Shown: positions 47,136 through 55,436 of the stretch, in pieces | Layout: each line of letters begins with the position of its first letter | Position numbering within the stretch: the stretch's first letter is position 1 | Notes under the pieces: generated by a model | Databases searched by the model: none | What the model was told of the DNA's origin: nothing | What the model saw: only the letters and a program-made list of their open reading frames with translations | Assembly: GCA_013389115.1 (NCBI GenBank) | Contig: JACADY010000061.1 | Location: forward strand, 104,640 to 168,639 | Length of the DNA: 64,000 nt | Origin: Alphaproteobacteria bacterium | GTDB lineage: Bacteria > Pseudomonadota > Alphaproteobacteria > Micropepsales > Micropepsaceae | Direction of reading: 5' to 3' | Position numbers and translations under genes: made by a program

Positions 47136-47558
47136 TTAGCCAGTGATCTCCACCTCGGCGAAGAAATAGCCGATCTCGCGCGGGGCGCTTGTCGGGGAGT
47201 CCGAGCCGTGGACCGAGTTCGCCTCGATCGACTCGGCGAATTCCTTGCGGATCGTGCCCTTTTCGGCATTGGCCGGGTTGGTCGCGCCCATGACAGCGCG
47301 ATAGGCCGCGATCGCGTTCTCGCCTTCCAGCACCTGAACGACGACGGGGCCGGATGTCATGAACTTCACAAGGTCATTGAAGAAGGGGCGCGCCTTGTGT
47401 TCGGCGTAAAAACCCTCGGCCATCGCTTGGGAGAGGCGGATGCGCTTTTGCGCCACGATGCGCAGGCCCGCGCCCTCGATCATGGCGTTGATCTTGCCCG
47501 TCAAATTGCGGCGGGTCGCATCGGGCTTAATGATGGAGAAAGTGCGTTCGATGGCCAT
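47136..47558 (-). CDS. ndk: Nucleoside diphosphate kinase
   Basis: A 140-residue enzyme that balances NTP pools through a phosphohistidine, H117 in NSVHGSDS. It opens with [17 protein letters not shown] and has the usual length. The ATG at 47558 gives the canonical start; the frame stays open to 47660 without similarity. It converges on purN, with a 66-bp gap. Confidence 0.97.
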   Translation of the reverse strand: MAIERTFSIIKPDATRRNLTGKINAMIEGAGLRIVAQKRIRLSQAMAEGFYAEHKARPFFNDLVKFMTSGPVVVQVLEGENAIAAYRAVMGATNPANAEKGTIRKEFAESIEANSVHGSDSPTSAPREIGYFFAEVEITG

Positions 47559-47733
47559 GGCGGTCCTTTTTGATCGCTTGAAACCGGCGGAAAAGCTGGC
47601 GCGCTTATAAGCGTGGGCCGTGCAACAGGCAAGCAAGGCAGGCAATTGCCTGCGCCTCATTTACCAAGCCGTCATGCAATGGCGTCGATGAGTCCTTGAC
47701 GTGGGGCCGGGCCAGCGGTCATGACGTTTCATC

Positions 47734-49620
47734 ATGCTGACCATCACCGACCTCACCTTCCGCATGGAGGGGCGCGTTCTTCTTGACCGCGCCAGCGCGT
47801 TCATCCCCGGGGGGCACCGGGTTGGCCTTGTCGGGCGCAATGGCACGGGGAAGACGACGCTGTTCCGCATCCTGACGGGCGAACTTGCCCCTGATGACGG
47901 CGGATTTTCTCTGCCGCGCGGGGTGAGGATCGGCATGGTGCGCCAGGAGGCGCCCGCCGGGCCTATCAGCCTCATCGACACCGTCCTTGCCGCAGACAAG
48001 GAGCGCGCCGCACTCCTCAAGGAGGCCGAAACGGCAAGCGATCCGTTGCGCATCGCCGAGATCCAGACGCGGCTCGCCGATATCGGGGCGCATTCGGCGC
48101 CGGCGAGGGCGGCCGTGATCCTCAAAGGCCTTGGCTTTGACGATGAGGCGCAACTTCGTCCGTGCGCGGAGTTTTCCGGCGGCTGGCGCATGCGCGTCGC
48201 GCTCGCGGCGGTGCTGTTCTCGCAGCCCGATCTGCTGCTGCTCGATGAGCCCACCAACTATCTCGACCTTGAAGGCACAATCTGGCTTGAGGATTTCCTC
48301 AAGAACTATCCCGCAACCGTGCTGCTCATCAGCCATGACCGCGACCTTCTCAACCGCGCGGTGGGCGCAATCCTGCATCTCGATCAGCGCAAGCTCACCT
48401 TCTATGCCGGGGGATATGACCGCTTCGAGGAGGCAAGAGCTCAAAAGCTGATGCTGCAAGAGGCCGCGCGCAAGAAACAGGAAGCGCAACGCAAACACAT
48501 GCAGGAGTTCGTCGACCGCTTCCGCTACAAGGCGTCGAAGGCGCGCCAGGCGCAAAGCCGGCTCAAGGCCCTCTCAAGGATGTCGCCCATCGCCGCGGTG
48601 CTCGAAGACCGGGTGAAGCCCTTCCTGCTGCCGTCGCCGCCGCCGCTTGCGCCGCCCATCCTTGCCCTCGACCAGGTCGCGGCCGGCTATGACGACGGGC
48701 CGGATATTCTTTGCGATATTTCGCTGCGCATCGATCAGGACGACCGCATCGCGCTTCTCGGCGCGAACGGCAATGGCAAGTCGACCTTCGCCAAGCTCAT
48801 TTCGGGCAGGCTCGCGCCGCGCCGGGGCACGCTCTTGCGCGCACCCAAGATGCGGATCGGCTTTTTCGCGCAGCATCAGCTCGATGAGCTCGTTCCCAAC
48901 GAATCCCCTTTCCAGCACCTGCAACAGGTGATGCCCGGCGCAACGCAAACGCAGATCCGCGCGAAGCTGGGTGCCTTCGGCTTCGGCGCCGATCTCGCCG
49001 ATACCGAGGCGCGCAAGCTTTCGGGCGGGGAGAAGGCGCGCCTGCTGTTCGCGCTCGCCGCCCATGACGCGCCGCATCTGCTCATTCTCGATGAGCCGAC
49101 GAACCATCTCGATGTCGATAGCCGCGAGGCGCTCGTGGTTGCGCTCAATGAGTATGAAGGCGCGGTGCTGCTCATCAGTCACGACCGGCACCTGATCGAG
49201 GCCTCTGCCGACCGGTTGTGGCTCGTCAAGAATGGACGGGTCGCCGCCTTCGATGGCGATCTTGAAGACTATAAGCGCATCCTGCTCGGCAAGGCGCCCG
49301 CGCCGGCGGAGCGCGCCGATACAGCGATCGATGAGGATAAGGTTTCGCGGGCCGAGGAGCGGCGCGCGGCGGCCGAACGGCGGGCTCAGCTCGCGCCGCT
49401 GAAGAAGCGCGCCGACGCGGCGGAAAAGGAATATGTCAAGGTGTCGGCGGAACTCGGCCGGGTCGATGCGGCACTCGCCGATCCGTCGCTCTATGCGCGC
49501 GATCCGGGAGAGACGGCGGCGCTATCAAAGAAGCGCGGCGAACTCAAGCGGCTGCTCGCCGCGATCGAGGCCGATTGGCTGGAGGCGCAGGATGCCTATG
49601 AGCGGGCCGCGGCAAGTTAG
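47734..49620 (+). CDS. ABC-F family ATPase (Uup/YheS-like)
   Basis: A 628-residue protein with two ABC domains in one chain and no membrane segment. Walker A loops are GRNGTGKTT and GANGNGKST; signature motifs are FSGGWRMR and LSGGEKARL; the P-site linker between them is rich in Lys, Arg and Gln (KKQEAQRKHMQEFVDRFRYK). A coiled-coil C-terminal tail follows. ABC-F proteins bind ribosomes to rescue stalled translation or, for Uup, affect DNA transposon excision; the subgroup here is not certain. Its stop overlaps the end of the broken TPR gene by 4 bp. Confidence 0.93.
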   Translation: MLTITDLTFRMEGRVLLDRASAFIPGGHRVGLVGRNGTGKTTLFRILTGELAPDDGGFSLPRGVRIGMVRQEAPAGPISLIDTVLAADKERAALLKEAETASDPLRIAEIQTRLADIGAHSAPARAAVILKGLGFDDEAQLRPCAEFSGGWRMRVALAAVLFSQPDLLLLDEPTNYLDLEGTIWLEDFLKNYPATVLLISHDRDLLNRAVGAILHLDQRKLTFYAGGYDRFEEARAQKLMLQEAARKKQEAQRKHMQEFVDRFRYKASKARQAQSRLKALSRMSPIAAVLEDRVKPFLLPSPPPLAPPILALDQVAAGYDDGPDILCDISLRIDQDDRIALLGANGNGKSTFAKLISGRLAPRRGTLLRAPKMRIGFFAQHQLDELVPNESPFQHLQQVMPGATQTQIRAKLGAFGFGADLADTEARKLSGGEKARLLFALAAHDAPHLLILDEPTNHLDVDSREALVVALNEYEGAVLLISHDRHLIEASADRLWLVKNGRVAAFDGDLEDYKRILLGKAPAPAERADTAIDEDKVSRAEERRAAAERRAQLAPLKKRADAAEKEYVKVSAELGRVDAALADPSLYARDPGETAALSKKRGELKRLLAAIEADWLEAQDAYERAAAS

Positions 49621-50381
49621 AAACCGCGCAGCGCCTCGGACATGCGGTCGAGCCATTCCTTGTTCAGCTTGCGCGCGTGCGTGGGCAGGCGCCGCCCTTC
49701 CACCAGCGAGGCTTCGAGCAGTGAGCGGGATTCCGCGTCGCGCCCTTGCTGATAAAGGAAATGGGCGTAGTGGTACTTGACCTCCATGCTGGGTGATTTC
49801 AGCATGAGTTCCTTATAGGCCTTTTCCGCGGCCGCCACGTCTCCCGCCGCCTCCGCGGCGCGGGCCAGCATCAAGGTGCGGCGCGGTACATGTTAGTTGC
49901 GGTCGGAAATGTTGCGGTCGGAAATCTCGATCCGCGCAACAAGCTCTGGCACCTCGTTGAAGCGGCGCGCGGCCATCAGCGTATCGGCGAGGCCTAAAAG
50001 CAGCGCCGGATCCTCCGCGTGAAGGCCCGTCAGCGCGGCACGGTAATGCGCCTCCGCCTCGGCATAGCGGCCCTGGCGAAAACATTCGCCGGCCAGCGCC
50101 GCCTTGGCGCCCACCGCATCGGTGATCTGGGCGTCTTCGCTCAGCCGGCGATAGTGGCGGTTGGGGTCAACCCAGGTGTGCAGCCGGTCGCGCGCGACAA
50201 CGGCGTCACGGCCCGACCATAGGTCAGGCAGGATCTCCGCCACGAAATAAGCAACACAGCCCACGACGGGGAAAATGAGGACGATATAGATCCAAATCCG
50301 GTCGGCGCCGGAGCGAACGATGTGCAACACCGTCACCAAGTCCAGCAGGATCGTAATAATGCTTCCGATATAGGCAGGCAT
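49617..50381 (-). pseudogene. TPR membrane protein interrupted by an in-frame stop
   Basis: One reading frame from ATG 50381 to the stop at 49617 is broken by a single TAA at 49895-49893. Before it are 162 residues: two N-terminal hydrophobic segments (about 4-22 and 28-50) with the GCVAYFVAEILPDLW pattern of phospholipase-D-nuclease-like N-termini, then TPR helices (CFRQGRYAEAEAHYRAAL, LLLGLADTLMAARRFNEVPEL). After it 85 residues continue with more TPR (RAAEAAGDVAAAEKAYKELML). Both parts fit one family protein of about 250 residues. Directly upstream of the stop a 15-bp unit is tandemly duplicated (49896-49925). It could be a pseudogene, a recent mutation or a sequencing error. Confidence 0.75.
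49896..49925 (-). repeat. 15-bp perfect tandem duplication
   Basis: Two adjacent copies of GTTGCGGTCGGAAAT (plus strand) encode ISDRN-ISDRN in the TPR gene, immediately before the in-frame TAA. The duplication keeps the frame, so it does not itself create the stop. Confidence 0.95.
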
Positions 50382-50496
50382 CGATCACCCATGGCGTCGT
50401 CTTGCTGGACAATTGGTACGCGCACCAGCAACGATTAACCCATCGGCTCAAATGCGGGAAGTGTTGGCGAGGCAACAATTTCCAGTGGCGTTGCGC

Positions 50497-51003
50497 CTAA
50501 CCTTCGACAGACTTAGATGGAAGCTTGAGCAGATAGACATGCTCGCCCTCCAAGACGCATTCGCCATCCTGGTTGTGAACGCTCGCGCGCATGGTGACGA
50601 GGCCCGTCGTGCGCTGAGGCTTCAGTTCCGTGATCGTGAGGCGTGGATAGAGCGTGTCACCCGGATAAACACCTTTGAGGAATTTCGCACGGACCTCCAC
50701 AAAGCCCATCAGCGCGTCGCCAATCTCGTGCGGGAAGAGACCCGCCCCCGCCGCGGTGAATGCCAGCACCTGAAGCCCATGCGCCAGGGGTGCCTTCAAT
50801 CCCTTGGCGCGGCAATATTCGGCGTCATAGTGGATGGGGTGATTGTCGAGGCTGAGGGCCTGAAAGGCCGTGAAATTGCCGTCGCCGAGCGTGCGGGAGG
50901 GCAGCGCATAGGTATCCCCGACGCGCAATTCGAGGAATGTCTTTTGCGGGACCATGGCGTGACTTGCGGGGTCGAAAGAGACCTTACGGTCTTCGCCCGT
51001 CAT
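50497..51003 (-). CDS. MaoC-like hotdog-fold dehydratase
   Basis: A 168-residue protein with the MaoC dehydratase signature: an N-terminal strand, FTAFQALSLDNHPIHYDAEY with the catalytic Asp and His, then APLAHGLQVLAF and KFLKGVYPGDTLYPRLTI. Members hydrate or dehydrate acyl-CoA thioesters; the substrate here is unknown. The ATG at 51003 overlaps the holC stop (ATGA), which is unrelated by function, so the coupling probably reflects compact packing. Confidence 0.9.
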   Translation of the reverse strand: MTGEDRKVSFDPASHAMVPQKTFLELRVGDTYALPSRTLGDGNFTAFQALSLDNHPIHYDAEYCRAKGLKAPLAHGLQVLAFTAAGAGLFPHEIGDALMGFVEVRAKFLKGVYPGDTLYPRLTITELKPQRTTGLVTMRASVHNQDGECVLEGEHVYLLKLPSKSVEG

Positions 51004-51464
51004 CCCTGTTTCTCCCATTTGCCAGAGCCCGTCTGGCGCCAATAGGTGGCGGTGTGACCCGCCGCCTTGGCCAGTTTCCACTGCTCTCGCGCGCGCGACA
51101 CCGCCTCGGGGTCAAGGCCATTGAAGATCAGGACGGCGCGGGTTAGGCGCTCGAAATCCGGTCCCTCAAAGGCGGCGGGCTGCGCCCCATCGACATAGAA
51201 GATGACGTCGGCGTTGTTGGGATTTGCGGGCGAGGCGGTGAGATAAATGGGCTGGCGCGCCTCATAGCCGTCAGCCTTCGTGCCATGGGGAAGGAAGCTT
51301 GCAGGGTCATGAGTCCACAAGTGGGCATCGAGCGCTTCGATGCGCTCTGGAAGGGCCGCCTCCACCACGGCCCTCCAGCCGCGCGCCAGCGTCTTTTGCA
51401 GGAGATCGGGCAGGACCTCCTCAAGACGCCGGCTCTCGAGATGATAGAAAAAGATCTCGGTCAT
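51000..51464 (-). CDS. holC: DNA polymerase III subunit chi
   Basis: A 154-residue clamp-loader accessory protein that links the polymerase to single-strand binding protein. It opens TEIFFYHLESRRLEEVLPDLLQKTLARGWRAVVE and has the DAHLWTHDPASFLPHGTKAD motif of chi. The Trp-rich C-terminus is family-typical. Its neighbour pepA is the common partner gene. Confidence 0.93.
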   Translation of the reverse strand: MTEIFFYHLESRRLEEVLPDLLQKTLARGWRAVVEAALPERIEALDAHLWTHDPASFLPHGTKADGYEARQPIYLTASPANPNNADVIFYVDGAQPAAFEGPDFERLTRAVLIFNGLDPEAVSRAREQWKLAKAAGHTATYWRQTGSGKWEKQG

Positions 51465-51488
51465 GGGCCTCTCTTCCCAAAGGGCACC

Positions 51489-52988
51489 TCACGCCTCGTA
51501 GAAATCGGATACCAGGCGATTGAGAATGCGCACGCCATAGCCGGTCGCGCCCTCCGGCACGGTCGCCTTTGCCTTTTTCGACCAGGCCATGCCTGCGATA
51601 TCCAGATGCGCCCAGGGAACGCCCTTCGTGAAGCGGCCGATGAAATGCGCACCCACGGCCGATCCCGCCTCACGCCCGCCTGTGATGTTCTTCATGTCGG
51701 CGGCACTCGAATCGATCAGCTTGTTATAGTTGTCGTTGAGCGGCATGCGCCAAAGCTCCTCGCCCTCGGCCTTGGCGGCGACCAACAGATTGGAGGCCAA
51801 ATCCTCGTTGTCGGCGAAGAGACCCGCATATTCGCCGCCAAGCGCAATCATGATCGCGCCCGTCAGCGTGGCCAGATCGACGATGAATTTGGGCTTGAAA
51901 CGATCGGCTGTGTAGTAAACCGCATCGGCAAGGACGAGACGGCCCTCGGCATCGGTGTTCCACACCTCGATCGTCTGGCCGGACATCGAGGTGACGATGT
52001 CGCCCGGGCGCTGCGCTTTGCCATCGGGCATGTTCTCGACGAGACCGAGGACGCCAACGACGTTGCACCTGGCCTTGCGGGCCGCAAGCACATGCATGGC
52101 ACCGGTGACGGCGCCCGCCCCCGCCATGTCCCATTTCATGTCCCACATGCCATCGCCGGGCTTGAGCGAAATGCCGCCGGTGTCGAAGCAGACACCCTTG
52201 CCGACAAAGGCGATGGGCTGGGCCTCCTTGTCGCTCGCGCCGTTCCAGCGCATGACAACGAGCTGGCTTTCGCGCGCGCTGCCCTGGCCGACGCCCAGAA
52301 GCGCTCCCATGCCGAGCTTCTGCATTTCCTTTTCGCCGAGGATCTCGACCTCGACACCCAATTTCTCGAGCGCCTTGGCGCGGCGGGCGAATTCTTCCGG
52401 GTAGAGAACGTTCGCGGGCTCCGAGACGAGGTCACGGGTGAAAGAGACCGCGTCGGCCAGGTCATCCAAGGGACGCCAGGCCTTGCGCGCGACCGCGATA
52501 TCGCTGCTTGCGACCATCACCTTTTGCAGACTGGGGCGCTCTTCCTTCTTCAGCTTTGTCCGGTACTGGTCAAAGCGATAGGCCCGTAGCCGCGCGCCAA
52601 GCGCGATGCGCGCCTCCAGCTCGCCCGCCGGCAGCGTCTCCTCAGGCAGGCCGTCAATCGCAAAGAGGACCTGTTTCTCCCCGCTCGTCAAAAGCTGGCT
52701 GATGACACTCCCGCCGATCGCCTCGGCCTTCGCCGCGCTGAACTCGGCCGGCTTGCCCAAGCCCACGAGCAGGAGCCGCTGAGCGGTGAGGCCGGCCGGC
52801 GCGAGGAGCATCAGGCTCTGCCCGGAGGCGCCGGTGAAGCGCCCGTTCGCTTCGATCGCCTTCTTGAGAAGACCCTTCGTGGCCTTGTCGGCGGCCTTGG
52901 CCGCAGGGGTCAGCGCCGCGCCATCAAAGGCGCCCAGGACCAGCGTCCCCGTTTGGGGTTTGCCGAATTCGACGAATGTGACGTTCAT
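51489..52988 (-). CDS. pepA: Leucyl aminopeptidase (M17)
   Basis: A 499-residue two-zinc exopeptidase. The catalytic domain shows FVGKGVCFDTGGISLKPGDGMWDMKWDM (metal site), and NTDAEGRLVLADAVYY with the second metal site and catalytic Arg. PepA also binds DNA in some bacteria. The ATG at 52988 gives the usual N-terminus. It is divergent from lptF, separated by 213 bp. Confidence 0.95.
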   Translation of the reverse strand: MNVTFVEFGKPQTGTLVLGAFDGAALTPAAKAADKATKGLLKKAIEANGRFTGASGQSLMLLAPAGLTAQRLLLVGLGKPAEFSAAKAEAIGGSVISQLLTSGEKQVLFAIDGLPEETLPAGELEARIALGARLRAYRFDQYRTKLKKEERPSLQKVMVASSDIAVARKAWRPLDDLADAVSFTRDLVSEPANVLYPEEFARRAKALEKLGVEVEILGEKEMQKLGMGALLGVGQGSARESQLVVMRWNGASDKEAQPIAFVGKGVCFDTGGISLKPGDGMWDMKWDMAGAGAVTGAMHVLAARKARCNVVGVLGLVENMPDGKAQRPGDIVTSMSGQTIEVWNTDAEGRLVLADAVYYTADRFKPKFIVDLATLTGAIMIALGGEYAGLFADNEDLASNLLVAAKAEGEELWRMPLNDNYNKLIDSSAADMKNITGGREAGSAVGAHFIGRFTKGVPWAHLDIAGMAWSKKAKATVPEGATGYGVRILNRLVSDFYEA

Positions 52989-53201
52989 GGGTGGGAATGT
53001 TCTCTTGCTCAACGGCGCGTGCACCCGCCGCGGTGGCGCGCCTTTATCTTGTTCTGGAGGGACCCCGCGGAGAAGCCGGACGGCGTGGCACGCGATGCGG
53101 GGTTGGTGTACAAAGTCTCAAAGATAGTGTCTTTGTTCGCTCATGGGAATCCTGCCAGCCGCGTTTTCGGGGGAACGGCTGGCCATTCGTCGTATGGCCA
53201 G

Positions 53202-54341
53202 ATGAACAGCCTCACCCGCTATATCTTCTTTCAGGTGATCGGACCCTTGGGCTTCTTCGCCTTGGCCCTGTCCGGTGTCGTCTGGCTGTCACAATCATTG
53301 CGCCTGCTCGATCTCGTGATCAACAGGGGACAGTCGGCGGGCACGTTCCTCTATCTCATCTTCCTGATGCTCCCCAGCCTGTTGTCGATCGTGCTGCCGG
53401 TTTCGTTCTTCTGCGCCTGTCTCTACGTCGTCAACCGGCTGCAATCGGACAGCGAGCTCGTCGTGATGTCGGCGGCCGGCATGGGACGCTGGGCGATCCT
53501 GAAGCCGCTGCTGCTCGCGGCGGGGCTTTTGACGCTCGTCACGCTCCTCATCAATGTCTGGCTCGGCCCCCTCGGGATGCGCACGATGAAGGAAAAGGTG
53601 TTCGAGATCCGCACCGACATCGCGACATCGCTTGTGCGCGAGGGGCAGTTCTCCAATCCGATGGAGGGCCTGACCGTCTATATCAAACAGCTTTCGCGCA
53701 CCGGCGAGCTGACGGGGCTTCTCGTTCACGACAATCGCGACCATGCCCGGCCCGTTACCTACATGGCGGCGAAAGGGGCGCTTGCCAAAACCCCCGACGG
53801 CCCCCGCCTCATCCTTTATGAGGGAAACTCCCAATGGGTGAACGGCCCGGACGGGCAGATCGTCATCCTCGATTTCGACAAGCACAGCTTTGATCTCTCC
53901 GCCTTCGACAAGGGCCAGGCGACCAAGGAGCTTGAGGAAAGCGAGCGCTATATCGGCGAGCTCATCTATACGGAAGCCAAGACGGACTGGGAGAAGCGCA
54001 ATCAAGCCGCGTTCGCGGCCGAGGGCCATAACAGGCTTGCAACCCCGCTTTATAATTTCGTCTTCGTGCTCGTGACGGCGGCGTTCCTGCTCGCCGGACC
54101 GTTCTCGCGGCGCGGGCAGATCTGGCGGGTGGCGGTCGCGGGGGTGACGGGGGTGGTGGCGCGGCTGTCGGGCTTTGCCTTTCAGCAGATCGGGGCCGAT
54201 GTCCCCTCCCTCCTCTTCCTCATCTATCTTGAGCCCCTTGCCTGGATGGGCGGCGCGGCGTTCTTCATCTCCCGGTCGCTCTATGAGAAGGCACCGCGCG
54301 AGGCGCCGCCGCTCGAGCCTGAACTGAGTGGGGCCAGATGA
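53202..54341 (+). CDS. lptF: LPS export ABC transporter permease LptF
   Basis: A 379-residue inner-membrane protein with three N-terminal helices, a periplasmic beta-jellyroll and three C-terminal helices. The start SLTRYIFFQVIGPLGFFALALSGVV and the loop SDSELVVMSAAGMGRWAI (coupling helix to LptB) are typical. With LptG and LptB it extracts LPS from the inner membrane. It overlaps lptG (ATGA). Confidence 0.95.
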   Translation: MNSLTRYIFFQVIGPLGFFALALSGVVWLSQSLRLLDLVINRGQSAGTFLYLIFLMLPSLLSIVLPVSFFCACLYVVNRLQSDSELVVMSAAGMGRWAILKPLLLAAGLLTLVTLLINVWLGPLGMRTMKEKVFEIRTDIATSLVREGQFSNPMEGLTVYIKQLSRTGELTGLLVHDNRDHARPVTYMAAKGALAKTPDGPRLILYEGNSQWVNGPDGQIVILDFDKHSFDLSAFDKGQATKELEESERYIGELIYTEAKTDWEKRNQAAFAAEGHNRLATPLYNFVFVLVTAAFLLAGPFSRRGQIWRVAVAGVTGVVARLSGFAFQQIGADVPSLLFLIYLEPLAWMGGAAFFISRSLYEKAPREAPPLEPELSGAR

Positions 54342-55435
54342 GCTCCCAGCCCTGGACCCTCTATCGCTATCTTGCCTGGCAATTGCTGCTGGGGGCGGCC
54401 TTCGTTTTCGGCGCCGTTGCAACGCTCACCTTCATGATCGACCTTGTCGAAATGATGCGGGAGGCGGCGGGCAAGGAAGAGGTCGGCTTTTTCGGCGCCA
54501 TGACGATGAGCCTCATGAAGCTGCCCAGCCTGACCGAAAAGACCCTGCCCTTCGCGATGCTGTTCGGCGCCATCTTCACGTTCACGCGGATGTCGCGCAG
54601 CTCCGAGCTCGTCGTCATTCGCGGGTCGGGTCTCTCGGTGTGGCAGTTCCTTGCCCCCGGCCTCGGGCTTGCGCTCCTTGTTGGGATCGTCAGCATCACC
54701 CTCTACAACCCGCTCGCGGCGCTGATGGCCTCTTCCTATGAGCAGATGGAAGCGCGCTATTTGAGCGGGCGGCCCTCGCTGCTTGCGGTGTCGTCCTCAG
54801 GGCTCTGGCTGCGGCAGGCGGACAGCGACGGGCAGTCGGTCATTCATGCCGTCAAGGTTGCGGGGCAAGGGCTCCAGCTCAACGGCGTCATCATCTTCCT
54901 CTTCGACGGTAAAGGCAGCTTCACGGGGCGTATCGATGCGCAGTCCGCAAGCCTTCAGAACGGCTACTGGCTGCTGCAAAAAGCCTGGCAGACGGTGCTG
55001 GATCATAAGCCCGCCTATCACGAGCAATTCCGCCTACCCACTACGTTGACGGATGCGGAGATCCAGGAGAGCTTTGCCTCGCCGGAGACGATCTCGTTCT
55101 GGGAGCTGCCCCATTTCATCAGCACGGCGGAAGCCGCGGGCCTCTCCGCAACCCGGCACCGGCTTCACTACTTCGCGCTACTGGCGCAGCCGTTCCTGCT
55201 TTGTGCCATGACGCTGATCGCGGCGACATTTTCCTTGCGATTCGCACGACTTGGCGGATTGTCAAGCTTGATCCTGGCTGGATCATTCGCCGGTTTCCTG
55301 CTTTATTTCATCACCGAAGCGACCCATGCTCTTGGCCTTTCCGGTATCCTGCCGGCGGGCCTTGCGGCGTGGTCGCCAACAGCCGTGGCGTTGCTGCTGG
55401 GGGCCGCAACGCTGCTACACTTAGAGGACGGGTAG
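54338..55435 (+). CDS. lptG: LPS export ABC transporter permease LptG
   Basis: A 365-residue partner of LptF with the same six-helix plus jellyroll plan: WTLYRYLAWQLLLGAAFVFGA at the start and SRSSELVVIRGSGLSVWQF for the coupling helix. It starts inside the lptF stop and ends 1 bp before lptD. Confidence 0.95.
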   Translation: MSSQPWTLYRYLAWQLLLGAAFVFGAVATLTFMIDLVEMMREAAGKEEVGFFGAMTMSLMKLPSLTEKTLPFAMLFGAIFTFTRMSRSSELVVIRGSGLSVWQFLAPGLGLALLVGIVSITLYNPLAALMASSYEQMEARYLSGRPSLLAVSSSGLWLRQADSDGQSVIHAVKVAGQGLQLNGVIIFLFDGKGSFTGRIDAQSASLQNGYWLLQKAWQTVLDHKPAYHEQFRLPTTLTDAEIQESFASPETISFWELPHFISTAEAAGLSATRHRLHYFALLAQPFLLCAMTLIAATFSLRFARLGGLSSLILAGSFAGFLLYFITEATHALGLSGILPAGLAAWSPTAVALLLGAATLLHLEDG

Positions 55436-55436
55436 C

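Noticed and set aside
49617..49874. A separate small TPR gene starting at the TTG at 49874
   Set aside because: It is in frame with the upstream 162-codon part across a single TAA and continues its TPR pattern, so a broken single gene is the simpler reading.
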